A DNA stretch of 8,484 bases, from contig SBFN01000147.1 in NCBI GenBank assembly GCA_006226895.1, positions 1 through 8,484 on the forward strand, written 5' to 3'. The stretch is from Deltaproteobacteria bacterium (GTDB lineage: Bacteria > Desulfobacterota > Desulfuromonadia > Desulfuromonadales > BM103). The first letter of the stretch is position 1. Every line of letters starts with the position of its first letter. The position numbers and the translations under genes were made by a program. Below are positions 1-6,064 of the stretch, piece after piece. Below the pieces are notes generated by a model. The model had not been told where the DNA came from, did not search any database, and worked only from the letters and a program-made list of their open reading frames with translations.

Positions 1-750
1 CGGGCCCCCTACCACAGTATTAACTTTATCACCAGCCACGATGGCTTCACCCTCGCCGACCTGGTCAGCTACGCAGAGAAACACAACGAAGGGAACGGCG
101 AGTACAGCGCCGATGGCGACAACCATAACCTGAGTGCCAATCATGGTTTCGAAGGACCCAGTAAGGACCCGGCGATCCGCGCTCTGCGGGACAAGCAGGT
201 GCGCAACTTTGCAAGCTTGCTGATTCTGGCTCATGGTGTACCGATGTTGCTCGCTGGTGATGAGATGGGCCGCAGCCAGCAGGGCAACAACAACGCCTGG
301 TGCCAGGATAACTCTCTCAGCTGGATCGATTGGGGCGACCTTGAGAGCAACCGGGATCTTTTTACCTTCTTTCGCCACCTGATTGCCTTCCGCCAGCAAC
401 ATGCCTTGCTGCGTCCGCGTCATTTTGAGGCGGAAGAAAGCGCTGAACGTCGCCTGACCTGGCACGGCTTCAGGTTGCACGAGCCAGACTGGTCAGAGAC
501 GTCCCAGTCCCTGGCCATGCACTTGCAGGGCACGGCAGATGAAGCTCAAGTCTACCTGATCGCTCATCTGTCGGCAAAAGCCAATGAATTCGCCCTGCCG
601 GATGCGAACAACGACAAGCCCTGGCGGCGATTTGTCGATACCTCCCTGACATCGCAAGGTCCAAGCTGTTTTCCGGGAAAAGAGGTGGCGCTGCAAGATC
701 AGAAGGGTTATCGAGTTGCCGGCCAATCCGTGGTCGTACTGGTAAGATGA
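1..750 (+). CDS. glgX: Glycogen debranching enzyme GlgX, C-terminal part
   Basis: This is the C-terminal 249 residues of a GH13 debranching enzyme that hydrolyses alpha-1,6 branches of phosphorylase-trimmed glycogen in the cytoplasm. The frame is open from base 1 and the first codons already read as protein (RAPYHSINFITSHDGF), so the gene starts outside the window. The INFITSHDG stretch (window residues 7-15) is GH13 conserved region IV, and D14 would be the transition-state-stabilising aspartate. GVPMLLAGDEMGRSQQGNNN (residues 79-98) and the following WCQDN are strongly GlgX/TreX-like. Regions I-III, with the nucleophile and acid/base, lie upstream and cannot be checked. A GTG at 199 is internal, not a start. 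The end at TGA 748-750 is followed by a stem-loop. Whether other glg genes sit upstream is unknown. The isoamylase/TreX family is the only serious alternative. Confidence 0.95.
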   Translation, partial: RAPYHSINFITSHDGFTLADLVSYAEKHNEGNGEYSADGDNHNLSANHGFEGPSKDPAIRALRDKQVRNFASLLILAHGVPMLLAGDEMGRSQQGNNNAWCQDNSLSWIDWGDLESNRDLFTFFRHLIAFRQQHALLRPRHFEAEESAERRLTWHGFRLHEPDWSETSQSLAMHLQGTADEAQVYLIAHLSAKANEFALPDANNDKPWRRFVDTSLTSQGPSCFPGKEVALQDQKGYRVAGQSVVVLVR

Positions 751-764
751 CTCTGAGTAAGATT

Positions 765-785
765 GTCAGCAGTCAACAGGCTGAC
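765..785. terminator. Stem-loop between convergent glgX and small minus-strand gene
   Basis: GTCAGC (765-770) and GCTGAC (780-785) form a perfect 6-bp stem around a 9-base loop. It lies 15 bases after the glgX stop and 25 bases after the stop of the minus-strand gene at 810-917. There is no strong T run on either side, so it is at best a weak bidirectional terminator or a 3'-end stabilising hairpin. Confidence 0.3.
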
Positions 786-809
786 GAGGACAAGCCAAGA
801 GGCTCCTCT

Positions 810-917
810 CTATTCGGCAGAGAGCAGGGAAAGAAGAACTTGCAATATAAGTATAATGGTCAGCAACCCGACGATACCGCCGGCAAGGCAGAAAAGAATG
901 ATGCCCAGAGTTTTCAT
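810..917 (-). CDS. Small hydrophobic membrane peptide, 35 aa
   Basis: I do not recognise a family. The ORF reads ATG at 917-915 to TAG at 812-810. The product starts MKTLGIILF, is almost wholly hydrophobic from residue 4 to 32, and ends in SAE, so one inner-membrane helix with a short charged N-terminus is expected. G13 and G17 form a GxxxG motif typical of helix packing. AAAGGGG sits 5 bases before the ATG, and a near-consensus sigma70 promoter (955-982) lies about 40 bases upstream with its predicted transcript start in between. The gene is convergent with glgX and divergent from the bax-like gene. Candidate roles are a small regulatory membrane protein or a type I toxin-like peptide; nothing in the sequence decides. 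Its reality rests on the combination of promoter, ribosome binding site, and a reading frame that gives a coherent transmembrane helix. Confidence 0.62.
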   Translation of the reverse strand: MKTLGIILFCLAGGIVGLLTIILILQVLLSLLSAE

Positions 918-954
918 AGTGACCCCTTTCAGGCAAAAAATCTTTTGTCCCCAA

Positions 955-982
955 ATTATGGCGGAGATTTTCACCGTGTCAA
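955..982 (-). promoter_or_regulatory. Sigma70 promoter of the 35-aa gene
   Basis: On the minus strand a perfect -35 box TTGACA (982-977) is followed after 16 bases by CATAAT (960-955), five of six matches to the -10 consensus. The predicted transcript starts near 948 and would give a leader of about 30 bases that contains AAAGGGG just ahead of the ATG at 917. This is one of the two best promoter matches in the window and points away from the bax-like gene. Confidence 0.6.
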
Positions 983-996
983 CGCACCTTTACATT
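968..996 (+). promoter_or_regulatory. Possible promoter of the bax-like gene
   Basis: TTTTCA (968-973), a 17-base spacer and TACATT (991-996) each match sigma70 boxes at four of six positions. The predicted start near 1003 leaves a leader of about 35 bases before ATG 1037. The -35 box of the oppositely directed promoter (977-982) falls inside this spacer, so the two would compete for RNA polymerase. The match is modest. Confidence 0.3.
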
Positions 997-1036
997 GTCC
1001 CGCGGGCGATCCCAAAAGGGATGGAAAGATTTGTCG

Positions 1037-1981
1037 ATGAGGTTGTACCGTAAAAGCGTTGTAGCCGTCTCGGCGTTATTCTTGTTGTTTACCCTGGCCT
1101 GTCAGGAGAACCAGGCTGACAAGATTTCTGCGGCAGCGCAACCCGCACAAATTAGGCATCAAACGCCCAAAACCGTTGAGGTCCGCTCACTTGATGAATT
1201 GATCGCCTTGTTTGACAAACTTAACTACAACAGTGCAAGTTGGGCCGCAGGGAACCGGGAGATTCCGCGTCTTTCCTTTGATCAAGTGGGAGAAAACTGG
1301 AAGAACGCCTCGCAGGAAATCCCTGTGCCGACAAAAAAGCAGGTTTTCTTTCGGTTGATGGCCCCCCTCGTGCTTATGGCCAATGAAAAGATCCTCGATG
1401 CTCGGCAACTTGCAACCGCAAAGGCTTTGGCAGATCCGCAACTCATCACCCTGGCTGTTGAATACAAAGTCATTCCCGAAAGAGTCACTTCACTGGATGA
1501 AAAGCAGCGTCAGGAGCTACTCGCCAGGGCCGACATACTGCCGCCTTCCTTGGTTTTAGCGCAGGCCGCAGAAGAAAGTGGCTGGGCGAGTTCACGCTTT
1601 ACCATTGAAGGAAACGCTTTTTTTGGTCAGTGGGATTTCAGTGGCAAGGGGATGGCTCCTGAAAAGCAGAGAAAGGAATTGGGTAACTATGGTCTGGCAC
1701 GCTTTGACAGCCCCCTGGCTTCTGTAGAAGGCTACATGTTCAACATTAACACTCATGCCGCCTACCAGAAATTACGAGACCTGAGAGAAAAGCTTCGTGC
1801 GAACGGCAAATTGCTGACGGGGATTGAACTGGCCGGCACCCTCGATAAATATTCGGAACGGGGACAGGCATATATCGAAGGGCTGAGAAAGATGATCCGC
1901 TTTAACAAGCTGGAGCCTGTCGATGAAGCTTATCTGTCGGATAAACGTGGTTGGCGACTTATCAGTAAGGCGGAAGAATAA
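1037..1981 (+). CDS. bax: Bax-like glucosaminidase lipoprotein (GH73 type)
   Basis: The product is 314 aa and related to the E. coli Bax protein; it carries a C-terminal glucosaminidase domain expected to cut the glycan backbone of peptidoglycan. I chose ATG 1037 (GGAAAG at 1023-1028, 8 bases upstream) because it yields a clean signal peptide, MRLYRKS followed by a hydrophobic run ending FTLAC, with C22 fitting a permissive lipobox. The upstream GTG at 995 would add a hydrophilic extension before the signal. After Q23 the residue is not Asp, so outer-membrane sorting is possible. Residues about 165-305 hold the domain: DILPPSLVLAQAAEESGW contains E180 directly before SGW, the likely catalytic acid, and NAFFGQW and NINTHAAY match Bax-family motifs. 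Residues 23-110 are a poorly conserved linker. It lies 171 bp upstream of an M23 peptidase on the same strand. Family assignment is firm; the enzymatic activity and exact localisation are inferred. Confidence 0.87.
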   Translation: MRLYRKSVVAVSALFLLFTLACQENQADKISAAAQPAQIRHQTPKTVEVRSLDELIALFDKLNYNSASWAAGNREIPRLSFDQVGENWKNASQEIPVPTKKQVFFRLMAPLVLMANEKILDARQLATAKALADPQLITLAVEYKVIPERVTSLDEKQRQELLARADILPPSLVLAQAAEESGWASSRFTIEGNAFFGQWDFSGKGMAPEKQRKELGNYGLARFDSPLASVEGYMFNINTHAAYQKLRDLREKLRANGKLLTGIELAGTLDKYSERGQAYIEGLRKMIRFNKLEPVDEAYLSDKRGWRLISKAEE

Positions 1982-2077
1982 TTATGTTTTGTCACTTAAG
2001 CGGTTTTATAAATACAGCCGATGTGTCATAAACACTTTGCCTCTTTGATGTTGTTAAAAATTAAGTTTTCTCCGGCT

Positions 2078-2105
2078 TTGACCTCACACATCCTCCGAGT
2101 ATACT
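2078..2105 (+). promoter_or_regulatory. Sigma70 promoter of the M23 peptidase gene
   Basis: TTGACC (2078-2083), 16 bases, then TATACT (2100-2105): five of six matches in both boxes. An A/T-rich stretch at 2048-2070 just upstream could act as an UP element. The predicted start near 2112 gives a leader of about 40 bases before TTG 2153. It means the peptidase can be transcribed separately from the bax-like gene. Confidence 0.55.
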
Positions 2106-2152
2106 TATCTACTGTTGCGACTCTGATAGAACAGAATAAATAGGAGCTTTCT

Positions 2153-3436
2153 TTGAAAAAAATTACCTTTTTGGCGGTACTTCTGATCTGCGGGCTGGTC
2201 GCCGTTTACATTTATATCGACACAACCTCCCCGGTTATCTTCTGGGGTGTCGCAGAAAATGACAGCATTAACCACGCCCTGAAAGTGAATGTTGCTGACG
2301 ATGTTGGTCTGAAAGAGGTCTGCTACACTCTATCCGGTGGTGCCTGCGCGGGTGAGGAACGTTGTTCAAGAGAGCTGCAAACCCAATCGTTTGACCTGCC
2401 GATTGATCCCGATCAATGTGTTGTCAACTCGGACCCCCTGGAGGTGAAGATCTCTGTCAAAGCGATCGATTCATCGCTTATTGCCAACAAAACAGAGGCT
2501 TCCATAACTCTAACCTACGATAATAAGGCTCCGAACCTGATGACCCTGCAGGGTTCTCTCTCCCTTAAACGTGGGGGGACTGGAGTTGTTCTCTACGAGG
2601 TGGGTGAAGTGCCCAGTGAAACCGGTGTGCTGCTTGGTGATTTACACTTCAGGGCCTTCGAGTTTGAGCCGAACAAGTACCTGAGCTTTTATGCCCACCC
2701 CTATAATGTGCAAGCGGATGAGTTCAAGCCGAGGGTGTTTGCAACTGATGCCGCGGGGAACCTGAGAAAGATCAGGCCCGGCTCAAGAACCGCTTCACAC
2801 ACCTACCGCAAAGAGGTGATTGAACTGAGCGATGATTTCCTGGAAACTGTTAAAGACAAGATGATGGCGACTTCAAACCAACCGGCTCTGGATGTTTTTG
2901 TCGAAATCAACAACAAGGTCCGCCAGGAGAACTATCAGCAGATTGCGCAAATCTGCCAGAACACGGAGCAGAAAAAACTTTGGCAAGGAGCCTTCCTGCG
3001 TAATCAGGGCGCGACCAAGGCCGGCTTCGCAGACAGCCGCACATATAAATATGGTTCAGAGGTTGTCAGTCAGCAGGTGCATCTTGGTCTTGATATCGCA
3101 GGTATCAACAATACCCAGATCTTCGCAGCCAACCACGGTAAAGTCCTCTTTGTTGGCGAGATCGGCATCTACGGTAACGTTGTCATTCTCGACCACGGCT
3201 ACGGCTTGCACTCTCTGTATGGCCATCTCCACCAGACCAACGTCCAGGAAGGCGACATCGTGAGAAAGGGTGACGTTATCGCGCTCTCTGGCGAAACGGG
3301 CCTGGTCTTTGGTGATCACCTGCACTACGAGATGCGCGTCAACGGTGTCGCCGTTAATCCGATCGAATGGTTTGATAACGTTTGGGTTTTGAATAATATT
3401 GAGGCCTATCTGCCCAGTGTCGGGGAAGAGGAATAG
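2153..3436 (+). CDS. Membrane-anchored M23 (LytM-type) metallopeptidase
   Basis: The 427-aa product is predicted to be a periplasmic zinc endopeptidase, anchored by one N-terminal helix (residues 4-22), acting on peptidoglycan cross-links. The start is TTG 2153 with AGGAG six bases upstream (2142-2146). The M23 domain occupies about residues 290-412 and keeps every LytM active-site residue: H310 and D314 of HLGLD, H358 of YGHL, and H389/H391 of HLH; by LytM analogy H310, D314 and H391 bind zinc. Residues 25-125 look like a beta-rich Ig-like domain with four cysteines (C57, C65, C71, C89) that could form disulfides in the periplasm. Residues 126-290 form a linker region of no recognised fold. 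With the bax-like gene it makes a pair of wall hydrolases with complementary bond specificity. Because the active site is intact it should be an enzyme rather than an EnvC/NlpD-type activator. Confidence 0.9.
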   Translation: MKKITFLAVLLICGLVAVYIYIDTTSPVIFWGVAENDSINHALKVNVADDVGLKEVCYTLSGGACAGEERCSRELQTQSFDLPIDPDQCVVNSDPLEVKISVKAIDSSLIANKTEASITLTYDNKAPNLMTLQGSLSLKRGGTGVVLYEVGEVPSETGVLLGDLHFRAFEFEPNKYLSFYAHPYNVQADEFKPRVFATDAAGNLRKIRPGSRTASHTYRKEVIELSDDFLETVKDKMMATSNQPALDVFVEINNKVRQENYQQIAQICQNTEQKKLWQGAFLRNQGATKAGFADSRTYKYGSEVVSQQVHLGLDIAGINNTQIFAANHGKVLFVGEIGIYGNVVILDHGYGLHSLYGHLHQTNVQEGDIVRKGDVIALSGETGLVFGDHLHYEMRVNGVAVNPIEWFDNVWVLNNIEAYLPSVGEEE

Positions 3437-3472
3437 ATATCAATTTTTTCTCTTGCGAGCTACAGATCAGTA

Positions 3473-3502
3473 AAGCCACCCCGTTTTTGATTGGGGTTTT
3501 TT
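3473..3502 (+). terminator. Rho-independent terminator after the M23 gene
   Basis: ACCCC (3478-3482) can pair with GGGGT (3493-3497), extended inward by a G-T pair, and is followed directly by a T run (3498-3502). The stem is short but G/C-rich and lies 41 bases after the peptidase stop codon. It separates this gene from the convergent DUF4019-like gene. The minus-strand reading lacks a good T tail. Confidence 0.5.
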
Positions 3503-3581
3503 CTGCTGCAAGGAGTGTAGGGATCAAGCGACCAATTGTATTGGCGAGTTGAGTTGGCGAAAGGTATGAGCTGTTGAAAAT

Positions 3582-4019
3582 TTACTGGATAAAGTAGCCA
3601 GCAATTTTCCAATGACCCTCATCCAGCATCACGGTAATGTACTCGGCCACACTTTCGGACTGTTGGTACTTGGAATCGAAGATCAGGGAGATATACTCTC
3701 CCTCCGGGCTGTCTACAGCCGTTGTGGAATAACTCGAGTCCTTTTCCTTGCGCTCGACCAAGGCCCCCGAAAGGGTTCGGGCCTTGGTCAACTTCTCCAC
3801 CCAGTCCTTTTCAGTCACTCTTTCCTTCATCAAAGCAGCTGACATCTGCCAGCTTTCAGCATACTTGCCTGCATCAACCAGCTGCAAAAACTCCATGGCT
3901 ACGGCCGTTGCCTTTTCGGCCTTCTCCGTATCCGGTGTTTCATTAAGAATCGGGAAAACGATCATAAAGACGCAGGCAACGATGAGAACAATGTGAATTC
4001 GAAATTGCTTGGGGATCAA
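3582..4019 (-). CDS. DUF4019-like membrane-anchored protein
   Basis: A small protein of unknown function. After a short basic N-terminus it has one hydrophobic segment (residues about 5-23), then a soluble domain with features I associate with DUF4019: AGKYAESW near residue 52, GEYISLIFDSKY in the middle, and a C-terminal W-K-I-A-G-Y. With the helix, the domain should face the periplasm. I chose TTG 4019-4017 as start (145 aa) because GGAGG (4030-4026) lies exactly six bases before it. The ATG at 4034 would add five residues but has no ribosome binding site, and its own codons 2-3 are that GGAGG. The coding sequence contains a perfect 11-bp inverted repeat (3756-3789). It lies 119 bp downstream of the antiporter gene and could be the last gene of that transcript. 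No catalytic residues are evident. Confidence 0.72.
   Translation of the reverse strand: MIPKQFRIHIVLIVACVFMIVFPILNETPDTEKAEKATAVAMEFLQLVDAGKYAESWQMSAALMKERVTEKDWVEKLTKARTLSGALVERKEKDSSYSTTAVDSPEGEYISLIFDSKYQQSESVAEYITVMLDEGHWKIAGYFIQ
3756..3789. repeat. Perfect 11-bp inverted repeat inside the DUF4019-like gene
   Basis: GACCAAGGCCC (3756-3766) and GGGCCTTGGTC (3779-3789) are exact reverse complements around a 12-base loop. On the plus strand an alternative CCC-GAAA-GGG hairpin (3766-3775) forms inside it. On the coding strand the arms encode TKA and GALV, so the protein is not itself repetitive. No T run follows. Confidence 0.8.
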
Positions 4020-4069
4020 AACAAACCTCCGCATGAGTTAATTCTGGAACCGATATCTACTATGAAAAA

Positions 4070-4100
4070 GGGATCAGGTCTACATTTTTAACTTGTGACA
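4070..4100. repeat. Possible REP/RAYT-element end remnant
   Basis: The string GGGATCAGGTCTACATTTTT and the A/T-rich bases after it resemble the recurrent sequence (GGGGTCAGGTCTACA followed by T-rich DNA) that I recall flanking REP-associated tyrosine transposase elements in proteobacteria. Only this one piece is present in the window, with no transposase and no partner end. The link is from memory and unverified. Confidence 0.3.
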
Positions 4101-4138
4101 GCAACTCTTTCAGCAGGAGAAGTGGATTAAAGTCTTCT

Positions 4139-5875
4139 CTAAGCTTCCTGACCAAGACGACGGAACGCAGCAAGGACGTCATTCTGGCTGAGAATGCCGA
4201 TCAACTTTTGCGCGTCTTCTGCATCAATCACTGGGAAATAACTGATATTACGGTGCTGCTTCAGGATCTTCAAAGCTTCACGTAGTGGTTGATCTGGGTA
4301 CAGGCAGTATTGTGCCGTTGCCGCCAAATCACCAGCGACCACCAGTGGCACAAGCGCCGGCTCAAAGAGCAGGTTGCGAATTTCCGTGTAATCAATCATG
4401 CCAATAAAGTGGCCGGCATCATCAACAACCGGGAAGCGGTCATAACGGCTGTGGGCAATATGCTTAAGCAGCGCATAGTAAGGGGTGCTGTGCAGCACTG
4501 TCTCGACGTTTTGCCGCATAATGTGCTTCACCAAAATATCGCCTGGGTCTTTAAGACGGTGACCGATCGGCACACCCAGAGAACTGCGGAAGTGGTGTAC
4601 GACATTATGCATTCCCTCGAGAGTGCCCACCGGTGATTTCTTCTGCAGCAAGGCGAGAATCGGCACTTCCCCGGAACGAACCAGCCCATGGCGAACCGCG
4701 AGAGGCCCTATCAATTCGAAAACGACCACGGACCCAAGCACTATCGTCTCCAGAAGTTTGCCACCACCTGGCCAGTGATGAGCCAATTGACTGCCCAGGC
4801 CGATTGCGACCCCGGCCTGCGCCATTAAGGTCAAACCGATATAAGTCTTTTCATTGGAACCGAAAGCGCCAAGCCTGGCACCGATGGCAGCTCCAAGCCA
4901 TTTGCCGAGGGTTCGCGCGATAACATATGCCACTCCGAGGAGACCGATGTGCGCCAAGGACTCAATATGCAGGTTTGCGCCGGCCAGAACAAAGAAGATG
5001 ACATAGAGAAGATAGTCGACCTGACGAATGTCCTGCTGTAGACGATTCCAGCGCGGACAACTGTTAGCGAGAACCATACCGAGGATCAGGCTGGCCAAGA
5101 GCGGATCCATGCCCAACCCCTTGCAAATGGCAACGTTAACCGCGATACCGCCAAGCATTAAAATCTTGTTCTCGCTAGGCAGTTCAAGACGTTGAGCCCA
5201 TACCGACAGAACGAAACCGACGGCGGCGCCTATTACAACAGGACCTCCCATACGCATCAGAAGAGCGACGACACCTTCATCCGGGAAAATGATGACGTGG
5301 GCGATAACAGCGAACCCGAGGACTGAAACCAGGTTATTGAAACCAACAAGGGTCAACACCAGGCTGGTCACCGGCCCCTCTGCCTCATACTCGCGGATAA
5401 CCATTAGGGTTGCTGCTGGCGCTGTGGCAACAGCAATAATGCCGAGGAAAAGAGCAAAGCACAGTGACGTCTGCCATAACGTCTGCCCTGGCAAAACCGT
5501 TTGCAGCAGAGTCAGATTAACGACGAGTACAGAGGTTGCGACCAAGACAAAGGTCAAAAGAATTTCAGCCCCGGAGAAAAGCAGGACACGATGTCGCCAT
5601 CGATCAAGATGACTGACTTCAAACAGCCCGCCAATATGCATCAGGATCAGGGCAAGAGCCAGGTCTGAAACCAGGCGCAACTCAGTCAGGACGGCCTCCG
5701 GCAGGAAGGTCGGCAGACCAACCAGGCCAGCAAAGGACGGACCGATGAGCAGGCCGACGGCCAGGTAGCCGGTAACCCGTGGAATATGGCAGAGGGACGC
5801 CAACCGGCCACCAAGAAGAGCGCCGATAAAAATTACGGCTATCGCCGTCAATATATTGAGCAAGAAAGAGTCCAT
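4139..5875 (-). CDS. CPA2-family cation:proton antiporter with two CBS domains
   Basis: The 578-aa product is an inner-membrane exchanger of the NhaP/Kef superfamily, expected to swap Na+ or K+ for protons. Residues 1 to about 400 carry roughly 12 hydrophobic segments with CPA2 landmarks: GRLASLCHIPRVTGYLAVG near the N-terminus, ATAPAATLMVIREYEAEGPV before TM6, and YIGLTLMAQAGVAIGLG in the late core. Two CBS domains follow (about 448-505 and 515-575, beginning near HIMRQN at M453), a nucleotide-sensing module that could gate transport. N180 and N181 (FNNLVSV) sit where many relatives have ion-binding acidic residues. AGGAAA lies eight bases before ATG 5875. The 189 bp to the upstream permease gene show no convincing terminator, so co-transcription is likely. 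Ion specificity cannot be read from the sequence. It lacks the TrkA-N domain that Kef proteins carry. Confidence 0.88.
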   Translation of the reverse strand: MDSFLLNILTAIAVIFIGALLGGRLASLCHIPRVTGYLAVGLLIGPSFAGLVGLPTFLPEAVLTELRLVSDLALALILMHIGGLFEVSHLDRWRHRVLLFSGAEILLTFVLVATSVLVVNLTLLQTVLPGQTLWQTSLCFALFLGIIAVATAPAATLMVIREYEAEGPVTSLVLTLVGFNNLVSVLGFAVIAHVIIFPDEGVVALLMRMGGPVVIGAAVGFVLSVWAQRLELPSENKILMLGGIAVNVAICKGLGMDPLLASLILGMVLANSCPRWNRLQQDIRQVDYLLYVIFFVLAGANLHIESLAHIGLLGVAYVIARTLGKWLGAAIGARLGAFGSNEKTYIGLTLMAQAGVAIGLGSQLAHHWPGGGKLLETIVLGSVVVFELIGPLAVRHGLVRSGEVPILALLQKKSPVGTLEGMHNVVHHFRSSLGVPIGHRLKDPGDILVKHIMRQNVETVLHSTPYYALLKHIAHSRYDRFPVVDDAGHFIGMIDYTEIRNLLFEPALVPLVVAGDLAATAQYCLYPDQPLREALKILKQHRNISYFPVIDAEDAQKLIGILSQNDVLAAFRRLGQEA

Positions 5876-5981
5876 AGCGGTTTCCTGGCCAGACTACCTC
5901 CTCAACCAGAAGGGTCTCACGCCTTCCAGCTTCTTGCGGAATAGTGAATCACCCTGGTCAAAGTGTCTATCATTTGAATCT

Positions 5982-5997
5982 GTTCATCTCAATGAAC
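5982..5997. repeat. Small palindrome upstream of the antiporter gene
   Basis: GTTCAT (5982-5987) and ATGAAC (5992-5997) form a 6-bp inverted repeat with a 4-base spacer, in the 189-bp gap about 107 bases ahead of the antiporter start. It could be an operator half-site pair or an RNA hairpin, or chance. The gap otherwise holds no ORF or promoter I can defend. Confidence 0.25.
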
Positions 5998-6064
5998 TGC
6001 CGCGGACAGACAAGGCGTCAATCAGAGCCTCGAAATAAATCAGCTGTTTTCCCGGAGGCTGAAA

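Noticed and set aside
766..954. 62-codon minus-strand ORF over the glgX-bax gap
   Set aside because: It overlaps the 35-aa gene in another frame, has no coherent composition, and its ATG is not served by the AAAGGGG site, which fits the shorter frame instead.
995..1036. GTG start 14 codons upstream of the bax-like ATG
   Set aside because: The extension is hydrophilic and would bury the signal peptide; the ATG at 1037 gives a normal lipoprotein N-terminus.
747..1053. Two plus-strand ORFs of 96-97 codons after glgX
   Set aside because: Hydrophilic, low-information translations with no ribosome site of note, antisense to a better supported small gene and running into the bax-like gene.
2031..2077. 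Search for a terminator after the bax-like gene
   Set aside because: The stretch is A/T-rich but I find no stem followed by a T run; only the promoter at 2078-2105 is defensible in this gap.
4633..4923. Plus-strand ORFs across the antiporter gene (also 4289-4636 and 5289-5612)
   Set aside because: Antisense shadows of a well conserved membrane protein; no independent coding signal.
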